A DNA stretch of 64,000 nucleotides from assembly GCF_041146795.1 (NCBI RefSeq), contig NC_135170.1, forward strand, positions 7,473,033-7,537,032, read 5' to 3'. Below are positions 28,459 through 39,800 of the stretch, in pieces. Origin of the DNA: Maylandia zebra (taxonomy: Eukaryota > Chordata > Actinopteri > Cichliformes > Cichlidae). A program made the position numbers and the translations under genes. Within the stretch, counting starts at the first letter, position 1, and each line of letters begins with the position of its first letter. The notes under the pieces were generated by a model that did not search any database, was not told where the DNA came from, and saw only the letters and a list, made by a program, of their open reading frames with translations.

Positions 28459-29036
28459 AGATGTTTGTGTATAACTAGGGATGTATGCTGTGTGCGTCGC
28501 TTAGACAGGTGGAGAGAATACGTCACTTGTTCATAAATAAAGAGAAGGAGAGAGAGAAAAAATGTGTGGCGAGATGCTCCCTGAGTCTGACTATGTGTTT
28601 GCATATTTACTAATATGAGTAGGCTTGGCTTAAGTGTGTGTATCCTAAACGACTGTGTGCGCTGTCTGACTGATGTAAATGTGCTGCCGTTGAGTGCATG
28701 GTATGTGTTGTATGTGTCGAAATAAAGGATGTTTGTGGATGAGTGTCGAAGCAGGTGATCGAGGCAGTGAAAGGAATAAAGAAAGAAACCAAGGACAGGG
28801 GTGAGCAGCATAAAACCAAGAGGGGGAAAGAGAGGGAAAAGAAACGAGAAGAAAAAAAAAACAGAAACAAAACGTAAACATTCCAATTAAATCACTGACG
28901 GAGAGTGACGGTGTTAATTCTGCTATGAAATCACACTTTAAGGTGCGATTTGATACCGGTAAGTTAAACAGATGTTAATGCAAGTTAGTGTGAGTGGATA
29001 GGGAAATGGTGTAGCTGATTCTTATCTGGTGTGAGG

Positions 29037-29132
29037 TTAATACAGCCACGGAGTGATGTTGGGGTCGCGGTGGAGCTGTCCGTCCACGTACAGCCGGTCC
29101 ACAGCGATGACAGCGCGGGAGCCCTTCTGGTT
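29037..29132 (-). pseudogene. C-terminal 31 codons of the LINE ORF1
   Basis: Minus-strand frame ends VDRLYVDGQLHRDPNITPWLY then TAA at 29037. It resembles the C-terminus of L1/Tx1-type ORF1 proteins and lies 5' of ORF2 in the right order. The rest of ORF1 is missing, which marks the 5' truncation. Confidence 0.55.
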
Positions 29133-29157
29133 TAAACATCTTAAAAATGTTTAAACC
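29129..29157. repeat. Perfect 11-bp inverted repeat at the LINE 5' boundary
   Basis: GGTTTAAACAT and ATGTTTAAACC with a 7-base spacer, exactly where ORF1 coding ends. It may be a junction product of the truncated insertion. Confidence 0.8.
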
Positions 29158-29520
29158 TTCTTGTTTTCTACTGACACTACTGGCGATCTAGCGAATTTTG
29201 CAAGTGCCTGAGTATTTTGGCTCTAGTTCATCTGCCTGTTTGTTTTGGCCGTTGTCTCCCTCGGATCCTTACACCTGACTGTTTGGCTTACCTGACTGTC
29301 CGTGATGTGGCCTAGCAGGATCTGCGTCTTGCTCGTGTGGGTCTGGATTTTTATGTCATTGGTCTACCGACCTAGTGCTGGACGTTACCAATACTCAGCT
29401 GATGAGCTTCTCCGTCTCCGCTTTCACCTGGCTTCTCCACCGCTCAAACTCATAGTACCCCTGTGTCTAATGGGAATTATGTTAGTTTCTGCTTTTATGT
29501 GATGAAGTTTTGTGGAGAAA
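29158..29520 (+). mobile_element. Possible 5' leader fragment of an L2-type LINE
   Basis: A 66-codon frame at 29302-29502 contains RYQYSADELLRLRFHLASPP, a peptide I associate with the region before the endonuclease of teleost LINEs. No endonuclease follows. Assignment from memory of similar fish sequences; unproven. Confidence 0.35.
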
Positions 29521-29954
29521 AAAGAAACCCTGACAGTTTCGACCATGTTCGCTAAGCTTTGGTACTAACATGGCCCAGAGCCAAGGTGGCTAAGGTCTAT
29601 CATCCCACCTAGACAATGGTGAAGCCAGTGCTTAATACCAGCCAAAAAGTAAAGGCTATACAATATTCATTTTTGTGTTATTATTCTTTCGGAGCAAACA
29701 TAGAGAGATTCTTACAGTACAACATTATTGCATGAAGACGATGATTACATATGGTATGTTTCCTCAAATGTCAAGGAAAGTTCGTTTTAAATGTCAAAGG
29801 GTAAACGGATCTTCTGACTGTGCTCAGTGATGGAAGTTTTGGTTGTAATTTAAGGATCCTCAACATCCTCATCATTACTGAAGCAGTGTGGGATCATCTT
29901 AACAAAAAAGGCAGCTAAGATCCCAAGAAGCACCTCAGGATGTCTTTCTTCTTC
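29521..29954. other. Spacer with nothing recognised
   Basis: No open frame of note, no inverted ends; unremarkable AT-rich DNA up to the TA target of the Tc1/mariner element. Confidence 0.6.
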
Positions 29955-29956
29955 TA

Positions 29957-31520
29957 CAGGGAGTGCAGAATTATTAGGCAAATGAGTATTTTGTCCACAT
30001 CATCCTCTTCATGCATGTTGTCTTACTCCAAGCTGTATAGGCTCGAAAGCCTACTACCAATTAAGCATATTAGGTGATGTGCATCTCTGTAATGAGAAGG
30101 GGTGTGGTCTAATGACATCAACACCCTATATCAGGTGTGCATAATTATTAGGCAACTTCCTTTCCTTTGGCAAAATGGGTCAAAAGAAGGACTTGACAGG
30201 CTCAGAAAAGTCAAAAATAGTGAGATATCTTGCAGAGGGATGCAGCAGTCTCAAAATTGCAAAGCTTCTGAAGCGTGATCATCGAACAATCAAGCGTTTC
30301 ATTCAAAATAGTCAACAGGGTCGCAAGAAGCGTGTGGAAAAACCAAGGCGCAAAATAACGGCCCATGAACTGAGAAAAGTCAAGCGTGCAGCTGCCAAGA
30401 TGCCACTTGCCACCAGTTTGGCCATATTTCAGAGCTGCAACATCACTGGAGTGCCCAAAAGCACAAGGTGTGCAATACTCAGAGACATGGCCAAGGTAAG
30501 AAAGGCTGAAAGACGACCACCACTGAACAAGACACACAAGCTGAAACGTCAAGACTGGGCCAAGAAATATCTCAAGACTGATTTTTCCAAGGTTTTATGG
30601 ACTGATGAAATGAGAGTGAGTCTTGATGGGCCAGATGGATGGGCCCGTGGCTGGATTGGTAAAGGGCAGAGAGCTCCAGTCCGACTCAGACGCCAGCAAG
30701 GTGGAGGTGGAGTACTGGTTTGGGCTGGTATCATCAAAGATGAGCTTGTGGGGCCTTTTCGGGTTGAGGATGGAGTCAAGCTCAACTCCCAGTCCTACTG
30801 CCAGTTTCTGGAAGACACCTTCTTCAAGCAGTGGTACAGGAAGAAGTCTGCATCCTTCAAGAAAAACATGATTTTCATGCAGGACAATGCTCCATCACAC
30901 GCGTCCAAGTACTCCACAGCGTGGCTGGCAAAAAAGGGTATAAAAGAAGAAAAACTAATGACATGGCCTCCTTGTTCACCTGATCTGAACCCCATTGAGA
31001 ACCTGTGGTCCATCATCAAATGTGAGATTTACAAGGAGGGAAAACAGTACACCTCTCTGAACAGTGTCTGGGAGGCTGTGGTTGCTGCTGCACGCAATGT
31101 TGATGGTGAACAGATCAAAACACTGACAGAATCCATGGATGGCAGGCTTTTGAGTGTCCTTGCAAAGAAAGGTGGCTATATTGGTCGCTGATTTGTTTTT
31201 GTTTAGTTTTTGAATGTCAGAAATGTATATTTGTGAATGTGGAGATGTTATATTGGTGTCACTGGTAAAAATAAATAATTGAAATGGGTATATATTTGTT
31301 TTTTGTTAAGTTGCCTAATAATTCTGCACAGTAATAGTCACCTGCACACACAGATATCCCCCTAAAATAGCTAAAACTAAAAACAAACTAAAAACTACTT
31401 CCAAATACATTCAGCTTTGATATTAATGAGTTTTTTTGGGTTCATTGAGAACATGGTTGTTGTTCAATAATAAATTTATTCCTCAAAAATACAACTTGCC
31501 TAATAATTCTGCACTCCCTG
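29957..31520 (+). mobile_element. Complete Tc1/mariner transposon, DD37E type
   Basis: 1564 bp between TA dinucleotides (29955-29956, 31521-31522). The ends share CAGGGAGTGCAGAATTATTAGGCAA in mirrored form. A second copy of the core GTGCA-AATTATTAGGCAA lies inside each end (30137-30155 and 31311-31329), giving an IR/DR layout with about 200-bp terminal regions, as in Sleeping Beauty-type elements. It carries one uninterrupted transposase gene. Ends, target and gene all look intact. Confidence 0.95.
30175..31191 (+). CDS. Tc1/mariner transposase, DD37E, apparently intact
   Basis: 338 codons, the normal Tc1 length. N-terminal helix-turn-helix region (KSKIVRYLAEGCSSLKIAKLL), then a second DNA-binding part with a basic stretch RKKRVEKPRRK near residue 50. 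Catalytic residues: D144 in WTDEM, D237 in MQDNAPSH, E275 in LNPIENLW. There are exactly 37 residues between the second D and the E, so this is DD37E rather than the DD34E of classic Tc1. The GGGGVLVWAGI glycine-rich box is present. No stop or frameshift, so it could be functional; activity cannot be judged from sequence. Confidence 0.92.
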   Translation: MGQKKDLTGSEKSKIVRYLAEGCSSLKIAKLLKRDHRTIKRFIQNSQQGRKKRVEKPRRKITAHELRKVKRAAAKMPLATSLAIFQSCNITGVPKSTRCAILRDMAKVRKAERRPPLNKTHKLKRQDWAKKYLKTDFSKVLWTDEMRVSLDGPDGWARGWIGKGQRAPVRLRRQQGGGGVLVWAGIIKDELVGPFRVEDGVKLNSQSYCQFLEDTFFKQWYRKKSASFKKNMIFMQDNAPSHASKYSTAWLAKKGIKEEKLMTWPPCSPDLNPIENLWSIIKCEIYKEGKQYTSLNSVWEAVVAAARNVDGEQIKTLTESMDGRLLSVLAKKGGYIGR

Positions 31521-31632
31521 TACTTAAAGAACTTTCATGAATGCTTACCTAACAGAGTTCAGACTGTTGAAGAATAAACTGTTTTTGCTTTATATGCAGC
31601 ATTTCCATTTGTTTACACGTTTTCAATAAATC

Positions 31633-33522
31633 AAGAAGGAGTCCTATCGGGCTTGGTTAGCCTGTGGGACTCCGGAGGCAGCCGACAGGTATCGACAGGC
31701 CAAGCGGAATGCGGCTCAGGCAGTGGCTGAAGCAAAAACTCGGGTGTGGGAGGAGTTCGGAGAGGCCATGGAAAAAGACTTTCGGACTGCCTCGAAGAGA
31801 TTCTGGCAAACCGTCAGACGTCTCAGGAGGGGAAAGCGGTGCTCTACCTGCACTGTGTATAGTGCTGGCGGAGCGCTGCTGACGTCGACTGAGAAAATTG
31901 TCAGGCGGTGGAAGGAATACTTCGAGGACCTCCTTAATCCCACTGACACGTCTTCCGAGGAGGAAGCAGAGTCTGGGGATGAGGGGAATGACCCGCCAAT
32001 TTCCGGGGGCGAGGTCACTGAGGCAGTTAAACAACTCCTTGGTGGCAGAGCCCCTGGTGTTGATGAGGTCCGCCCCGAGTTCCTGAAGGCTCTGGACGTT
32101 GTAGGGCTGTCCTGGTTGACACGCCTCTGCCATGTTGCGTGGAGATCAGGGGCAGTACCTGTGGACTGGCAGACCGGGGTGGTGGTCCCCATCTTTAAGA
32201 AAGGGGACCGGAGGGTGTGTTCCAACTACAGGGGGATCACACTCCTCAGCCTCCCTGGGAAAGTCTATGCCAGGGTGCTGGAAAGGAGAGTTCGTCCGTT
32301 AGTCGAACCTCGGATACAGGAGGAACAATGCGGTTTTCGTCCTGGTCGCGGAACACTGGACCAGCTCTTTATCCTCTCCAGGATACTTGACGGTGCATGG
32401 GAGTTTGCCCAACCAGTCTACATGTGTTTTGTGGACTTGGAGAAGGCATTCGACCGTGTCCCTCGGGGTGTCCTGTGGGAGGTGTTGCGGGAGTATGGGG
32501 TGTCTGGCCCATTGCTACGGGCCATTCGATCCCTATACAACCGTTGCAAGAGCTTGGTTCGCATTGCCGGCAATAAGTCGGACTCGTTCCCGGTGGGTGA
32601 TGGGCTTCGCCAGGGCTGCCCTTTGTCTCCGGTTCTGTTCATAATTTTTATGGACAGGATTTCTAGGCGCAGCCAAGTGGCGGAGGGCTTTCGCTTTGGT
32701 GGCCTCAGAATCTCATCTCTGATTTTTGCAGATGATGTGGTTCTGTTGGCTTCATCGGGTGAGGGCCTCCAGCTCGCACTGGAGCGGTTCGCAGCCGAGT
32801 GTGAAGCAGCGGGAATGAGGATCAGCACCTACAAATCTGAGGCCATGGTTCTCAGCCGGAAAAGGGTGGAGTGCCCACTCCGGGTCGGGGATGAGTTCCT
32901 GCCCCAAGTGGAGGAGTTCAAGTATCTCGGGGTCTTGTTCGCGAGTGATGGGAGAAGGGAGCCGGAGATCAACAGACGGATTGGGGCTGCAGCTGCAGTA
33001 ATGCGGACACTGCACCGGTCCGTCGTGGTGAAGAGGGAGCTGAGTGTAAAAGCGAAGCTCTCAAGTTACCGGTCGATCTACGTCCCTACCCTCACCTATG
33101 GCCACGAGCTGTGGGTAGTGACCGAAAGAACGAGATCGCGGATACAAGCGGCAGAAATGAGCTTCCTCCGAAGGGTGGCTGGCCTCTCCCTTAGAGATAG
33201 GGTGAGAAGTTCGGCCATCTGGGAGGGGCTCAGAGTAGAGCAGCTGCTGCTCCACATCGAAAGGAGCCAGCTGAGGTGGTTCGGGCATCTGACAAGGATG
33301 CCCCCTGGGCGCCTCCTGGGTGAGGTGTTCCAGGCATGTCCCACCGGGAGGAGGCCCCGGGGCAGACCCAGGACACGCTGGAGAGATTATATCTCTCGGC
33401 TGGCCTGGGAACGCCTTGGTGTTCCCCCGGATAAGCTGGAGGAGGTGGCTGGGGAGAGGGAGGTCTGGGCCTCTTTGCTTAGGCTGCTGCCCCCGCGACC
33501 CGGCTCCGGACAAAGCGGATGA
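31633..33522 (+). CDS. Rex3 reverse transcriptase (N-terminally truncated, frame intact)
   Basis: The frame is open from the truncation point to TGA at 33520-33522, about 629 codons. RT motifs: [52 protein letters not shown] and the active site FADDVVLLASSGEG at about 32728. The C-terminal QLRWFGHLTRMPPGR and GRPRTRWRDYISRLAWERLG blocks are present. The endonuclease is missing because of the 5' truncation, so it is a dead copy with a preserved frame. This agrees with a recent insertion. Confidence 0.88.
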   Translation, partial: KKESYRAWLACGTPEAADRYRQAKRNAAQAVAEAKTRVWEEFGEAMEKDFRTASKRFWQTVRRLRRGKRCSTCTVYSAGGALLTSTEKIVRRWKEYFEDLLNPTDTSSEEEAESGDEGNDPPISGGEVTEAVKQLLGGRAPGVDEVRPEFLKALDVVGLSWLTRLCHVAWRSGAVPVDWQTGVVVPIFKKGDRRVCSNYRGITLLSLPGKVYARVLERRVRPLVEPRIQEEQCGFRPGRGTLDQLFILSRILDGAWEFAQPVYMCFVDLEKAFDRVPRGVLWEVLREYGVSGPLLRAIRSLYNRCKSLVRIAGNKSDSFPVGDGLRQGCPLSPVLFIIFMDRISRRSQVAEGFRFGGLRISSLIFADDVVLLASSGEGLQLALERFAAECEAAGMRISTYKSEAMVLSRKRVECPLRVGDEFLPQVEEFKYLGVLFASDGRREPEINRRIGAAAAVMRTLHRSVVVKRELSVKAKLSSYRSIYVPTLTYGHELWVVTERTRSRIQAAEMSFLRRVAGLSLRDRVRSSAIWEGLRVEQLLLHIERSQLRWFGHLTRMPPGRLLGEVFQACPTGRRPRGRPRTRWRDYISRLAWERLGVPPDKLEEVAGEREVWASLLRLLPPRPGSGQSG

Positions 33523-33540
33523 AGATGGATGGATGGATGG
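31633..33540 (+). mobile_element. Rex3/RTE LINE, 5'-truncated copy
   Basis: Starts at the point equal to about 10880 of the first copy and ends in the GGATGGATGGA tail. Flanked by AATAAATC (31625-31632 and 33541-33548), a target duplication. Over the shared 940 bp before the LTR site I count about 20 differences from the 9426 copy, roughly 2%. It lies 110 bp beyond the DD37E transposon and 290 bp past the SCPEP1 stop, opposite strand to SCPEP1. Confidence 0.9.
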
Positions 33541-33677
33541 AATAAATCACTGCATCCGTTTCCCCATTTCATAAAATGAGGGGTGGCTCAGGACTCTGTA
33601 CTGTACAACTGTTATTTGACACTCTGTACAACATTTAAATAAAGACAACAAAGTAGCCTTTATGAAACAAATGTGTC

Positions 33678-33683
33678 TTTATT
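33678..33683 (-). terminator. Candidate poly(A) signal of SCPEP1
   Basis: TTTATT on the plus strand, AATAAA on the coding strand, 150 bp past the stop codon. Confidence 0.5.
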
Positions 33684-33832
33684 GCTTTTTATTGGGTTAA
33701 AATGTTACACAGTATTGTAATCAACTGCACTTTGGAGTTTGTTTAGCAGGGAGTGAAATTTATATATTTTTTAAAAATAATGTGATCATTATGATTGTCA
33801 GTGCACTTCCAGCTTGGATCAGAGAAAGGTGT

Positions 33833-36800
33833 TCAGGCCTGCTGGGTGATCATCTTCAGCATCTGCAAGGCCATAGGTCCCTGATCTGAAGGAATCTGTG
33901 AGGACAGACAAAAAGGATGACATTTTATGTTAAATATTAATATTAATAAAAAGAAATGAGGTTCTGTTTATCTACATTTCATCAACTGACTCATTCTAGC
34001 TTACCATGTGACCAGCTTTGAGAATCCAATAAAAGGCAAAGTTCTTAAAAGTCTTGCAGAAAGCTCCAGTAACGCCCGGGGTGGCAGGATCATCGAGGGG
34101 AGTCCACTTAAGCTCGTTAAAATTACGAATCCCCTCCCACTTTAGCTGCTTCACCCACAGCTCCTGACCTGTGAGAAGACAAAGATCCAGGTGATTAGAC
34201 TCAACAGGGACATATACAGGGTGGGCCATTTATATAGATACACCATAATAAAATGGGACTTGTCTGGTGACATTAAAGTCCTGTTTGTGGCACATTAGTA
34301 TATGTGAGGGGGCAAACTCCTGAATATGGGTGGTGACCATGGTGGTCATTTAGAAGTCGGCCATCTTGGATACAACTTTTGTTTTTTCCAATAGGAAGAG
34401 GGCCATGTGACACATCAAACTTATTGGTAATGTCACAAGAAAAACAATGGTGTGCTTGGTTTCAACGCAACTTTATTCTTTCATGAGTTATTTACAAGTT
34501 TCTTTGTTCACAGCCATTGACATGTCAGAAAGGTTAGGAGTGGATAGAAAATGTGTTGATATCTGGTGAACGCAGTAACCGGGTCATTGCAGCCGATTTC
34601 AATGCAAGACACCCTACGAGACCACCCATCTCCCATGCTACAGTTAGCAAACTGCTTGCTAAGTTTTGTGAAACTGGTTCAGTGTTGGATTTGCCAAAAT
34701 GTGGACGCAAGAAAACTGTCACTAATGAAGAAACATCAGTGGCTGTCCTAGCTTCATTCAGCAAGAGCCCACAGCGTAGCACTCGCCGCATGTCACTGGA
34801 GAGTGGCATTAGTCGAACATCCCTTCGGCGGATATTAGCTACTCACAAATGGCACCCTTGCAAACTCCAGCTACTGCAGCATCTCAACGAGGATGACCCA
34901 GATCGGTGCACAGAATTTGCAGAATGGGCAAAACAAAAATTGGAACAGGACCCTCAGTTCACGCTGAAGATTTTGTTCAGTGATGAGGCAAACTTTTATG
35001 TGAATGGTGAAGTTAACAAACAAAACCACCGCTATTGGTCTGACACTAACCCACATTGGATGGATCCCTCCAAGACTGTTGGAACAACAAAAGTGATGGT
35101 TTGGTGTGGTATATGGGGTACAACGATAGTGGGTCCATTCTTCATCAATGGAAACCTCAAGGCCACTGGATATTTGAAATTGCTACATGATGATGTGTTT
35201 CCCTCTTTATGCACTGAAGCTGGCACGTTCCCTGAGTTTTTCCAGCAAGATGGTGCACCACCACATTATGGGTGCCAGGTCCGAGCATTCCTAGATGAAC
35301 AGTTTTCTGGAAAGTGGATTAGTCGTCGTGGGCCAGTTGAATGGCCCCCAAGGTCTCCCGATCTGACCCCCTTAGACTTTTATCTTTGGGGTCATCTGAA
35401 GGCAATTGTCTATGGTGTGAAAATACGAGATGTGCAGCACCTGAAACTACGGATACTGGATGCCTGTGCTGGCATTTCTCCTGCGGTGTTGCTATCAGTG
35501 TGTGAAGAGTGGGAGAAGAGGGTTGCATTGACAATCCAACACAATGGGCAGCACATTGAACACATTTTATAAGTGGTCAGAAACTTGTAAATAACTCATG
35601 AAAGAATAAAGTTACGTTGAAACCAAGCACACCATTGTTTTTCTTGTGACATTACCAATAAGTTTGATGTGTCACATGGCCCTCTTCCTATTGAAAAAAC
35701 AAAAGTTGTATCCAAGATGGCCGACTTCTAAATGACCACCATGGTCACCACCCATCTTGAGGAGTTTGCCCCCTCACATATACTAATGTGCCACAAACAG
35801 GACTTTAATATCACGGTGTATCCATATAAATGGCCCTCCCTGTACTTGGTGCGTCACCCATCTTCGTGATTTACTGAGTAACTAACCCAAAGTGTCCACA
35901 ATGAGATCAAGCTGTCCATTGTAGACTGTGACTTTAACTCCAGCAGTCAGCAGCTGGTCAACTATGTCCACCACTGGCTTCATAAAGTCTCCTGCCATGT
36001 TAGTGAAGACCTCATCAGCCTGACCTGAGGTCACAGCAAAAACAGGAGAGGGAACAAGGTTTTATGATGTTTAGTATTTTCAAGCATCTAAAATGAAAGG
36101 ACAAACAGTTCCTTGATCTTTCACTTCAAGAAATCGTACCTCCCCATGTGACATTGTCAGGAATGATACCCAGCTTCTTCCTTATTGGTCCATTCATCAG
36201 CTGACTCAGGGACTGGCTGTGGAGGGGGCGAATGTGACGATGTTTCTGCAGACCTGGTATAAAGTAGGAAGAGCATCAGTAGATAGTCATCGAAATTTTT
36301 TTTTTACTTTTTACTTTTACTTTACATTTAGACTTAAGTAGGACAGGTTTATTTTAAAATCACCAAACCCATGTGGTCTAGTTTACTAACTAGATGGAAT
36401 CATTTAGATCAGAGTCTTACTGATAAAGTCCAGCCCTGCAGAAGAGGTGAGCTTCTCATCTGAACTCTGAGTTAGGATGTTGTAGAAGTTGACTCCATTG
36501 GTATTCTTAAGGAAAACCAAAAATAAGACAAAACAATACATAAATATGGCAAAAACTACTTTATTAACATTTTGTTTACACAAAAATATAACATATCTTC
36601 AGTGTGTATGCTCCTAGCCAAAGGTGACCATATTAATATATAGTTGTACTAATAGTCAGCTCAGTTAAACAGGTTATGCATGTATAACAGAATAAAAGCT
36701 AAAAGCAACAGCGATTCCATACACACACTATCTTATAACACTGTTGAAGAGATCATATCAGTTTCCACTATCAGTCAGATATGTACATCAGAAGTTTATG

Positions 36801-39800
36801 ATGTACATAGGCAAACATGGCTTCTCAGCTTGACAGGCTGAAGCCATTTTTATTGGGACACAGATTTGCCCATGAAAACATTGGCCGATGCAGATTCCAA
36901 AGAATGGAGTCAAGCAGAGTTAATTCTGCTTCCAGAGCCATGAACAAACTATGGCCACAAGATGGCAGTAACTTCAAGAACAATGCAAACAGGTGAGAAG
37001 TTTTACGACAAGGTTGTTTGAGATGAAAGGAGAGATGCTTTCTCTTTTGTATGTTTAAATTAATGTCTGTTGGTAGATTTTACTAGACAAGCACTGCTTG
37101 CCCTGATTGCCCCGATGGAACACCACTTCCATAAAGCAATTTAAGATTAGACAATGCATTAAATATCCAGCAAGCATTTTCTCCAAATTATGTAGTGTTG
37201 TACAAACCCGCTCTACGGCAGACTCCGTCATAGACCACAGCTCAGTCGCTTTAAGAAACTGGCCCTGCTCCACGGCTTGCTTCACTGCCTCTGCTGCCTT
37301 ACTGACATCTGCCAGGCCGTAATCATCCAGGAGGGACTGCAGACAGAATCATATGGAAGCTCAACACAATGGACAAAAAGACTCTGTGTTACATACACTG
37401 TATATGAAAGATCATCGTAGCTTCATAATCTCAACAGTGTCATCATTTTTTGTAAATGATGACACTGTTGAGATTAGATGCTAATTTCAGGTCATAGTGA
37501 ATGCAAAATGGAGTTCATTTAGTAAGTTATGATCACTATTAGAGACAGAAAGGAGGATAAACTGATTATGCTAAAGGAAAAAGAACCCAATGATAAGTGG
37601 TAGCCAATGAGCTCGCAACGTTTTTCAGTCAGATCCATGTTTCACTCATCACATCCGGTTTTAAAACCCCAAGATCGCAATGGTGAAAATGCAGGATTGT
37701 ACCAACTGGTGACATCAAGACAGGTTCATATATGCAGTCTATGGTGTGTTACTTACAGTGATGTAGAGATATGGTCCCCATGTCATAACAGAGTCTGTGG
37801 ATGAAACAAAAGTGTATCAACAGAAATTCACTCAGCCTTGCTTGAAGTTTTACATAAAAGAATTCTCAGTTTTTAACGCCAACAGCAAAAACCTGCCATT
37901 TGTTCTCATCCTATGGTTAAAATGAAGTCTTTCTTGGCACATGGTGTTGATACTTAATATCTGATACTGACCCAGTGGTGAAATCCATGAGTCTCCAAGT
38001 GCCACACCAGAAAAGTTGCATTTGACTGTCCCTTGGGTTATGGCCTATAAAAAGATGAGAGACACAAATGAATGGTTTTATTTATTTTTTACTAATTTCT
38101 ACATTGTAGATACATACTGACGACACCAAATATATGAAGCAAGATACATGGAATGATGTAACAAAGAAAAATATTGATAAATAAATATGTTTTATATTTC
38201 AGATTCTTCAAAGTAACCACCCCTTTGCTTTGTTGACAGGGCTGCAAACCCTTGGCCTTCTCTCAGTGAGCTTCATGATGTAGTCACCTGAAATGGTTTC
38301 ACGTCACAGGTGTGCTGTGTCAGGGTTCATTTGTGGAATTTTGTGCCTTCTTATTGGGGTTGAGACTGAGAGACTGTGTTGGACAGAAGTCGTGTTAGTA
38401 CACAGCTGACAGTCCCATTTGATAACTGCTAGAATTCATATTAGTGCGAGAACCAATCAGCTAAGTAAAGAGAAACAGCCCATCATTACTTTAAGAACTG
38501 AAGGTCAGTCAGTCCAGAACATTGCTAACTTTGAATGTGTCCCCAAGTGCAGTCGCAAAACCATCAAGTGCCTTAATGAAACTGGCTCACATGAGGACGC
38601 CCCAGGAAAGGAAGACCAAGAGTCACCTCTGCTGCTCAGGATAAATTCATCCGAGTCACCAGCCTCACAAATCTCAAGTTAACAGATTAGAGCTCAGATA
38701 AATGTCACACAGAGTTCCAGTAGCAGACACATCTCTACATCAACTGTTCAGAGGACACTGTGTGAATCCGGCCTTTATGGTCAAATAGCTGCTAAGAAAC
38801 CACGACTAAGAAAAAGCAACAAGCAGAAGAGGTTTGTTTTGGGCAGAGAAACACAAGGAATGGACATTAGACCAGTGGACATCTGTGCTTTGGTCTGATG
38901 AGTCCAAATTGGAGATCTTTGGTTCCACCCACCATTTCTTTGTGCAAAGCAGAAAAGGTGAAAGGAAGTTCCTACTGTGAAGCATGGAGGAGGAGGTGTG
39001 ATGGTGTGGGGGTGCTTTGCTGGTGACACAGTTGGGGGTTTGTTCAAAATTGAAGGCACACTGAACCAGCATGGCTACCACAGCATCCTGCAGCGGCATG
39101 CCATCTCATCAGGTTTGTGTTTCATTGGACCATTCTTCAACAACAATGACACCAAACACACCTCCAGGCTGTCTAAGGACTGTTTGATCAAAAAGGAGAG
39201 TGATGGAGGCCTGGCCTCCACAGTCACCTGACCTAAACCCAGTGGAGATGGTTTGGGACGATGGTCTGGGAACTCCTTCAAGACTGTTGAAAAACCATTA
39301 TAAGTGACGACCTCATGAAGCTCATCCAGAGAATGCAAAGAGTGTGCAAAGCAGTAATCAAAGCGAAGGGTGGATATTTGGAAGAATCTAAAATATAAAA
39401 CATCCTTTGAGTTGTTTACTATATAATTCCATATGTGTTCATTCATAGTTTTGATGCCTTCAGGGAGAATCTACAATGTAAACAGTCATGAAAATAAAGA
39501 AAACCCATTAAATGAGAAGGTGTGTCCAAACTTTTGACTGGTGGTACAAATGGCCATCATCTGATTTCATACAGCATACCTATCAATTTAACATTGCGAA
39601 TGTCAGCTATATTTATAAAGCACATTTCATGTTACTTAACTCAATCAATGTGCTTTAAACAGAATATAAATCATTAACAGCTCTAAATATCTCTCTCATA
39701 AAATATAAAAAAATATGTGACCAGCTAAAAAAATAAAACAAACTACAATAAAAGTTATTGCTTAGTTCTCCAGAAGAACAGGCTTTTTTTTCTTTAAACG

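Larger units (their letters stand above)
21009..29136 (-). mobile_element. L1/Tx1-type LINE, 5'-truncated, with long GC-rich 3' region
   Basis: Read on the minus strand: end of ORF1 (29132-29037), a 580-bp spacer, ORF2 (28458-24702, two frameshifts), then about 2.6 kb of GC-rich, C-run-rich 3' sequence, and a final A-run, seen as T-rich 21009-21038 on the plus strand. A hAT-like insertion sits inside the 3' region. That the GC-rich part belongs to this LINE rather than to a separate repeat is inferred from position and the terminal A-run. The 5' boundary is set by the loss of ORF1 coding; no secure target duplication. Confidence 0.75.

Noticed and set aside
28446..28886. 146-codon minus-strand Phe/Leu-rich frame
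   Set aside because: Lies in the spacer between ORF1 and ORF2 of the LINE. Hydrophobic by T-rich composition, with no family match.
29957..35842. Considered whether the two mariners and the Rex3 copy between them form one composite element
   Set aside because: Each has its own target-site duplication and its own ends, so they are three separate insertions.
37426..37476. Considered as a microRNA precursor
   Set aside because: Perfect 23-bp stem with a 5-base loop is too short for a Drosha substrate, and no longer lower stem pairs around it.
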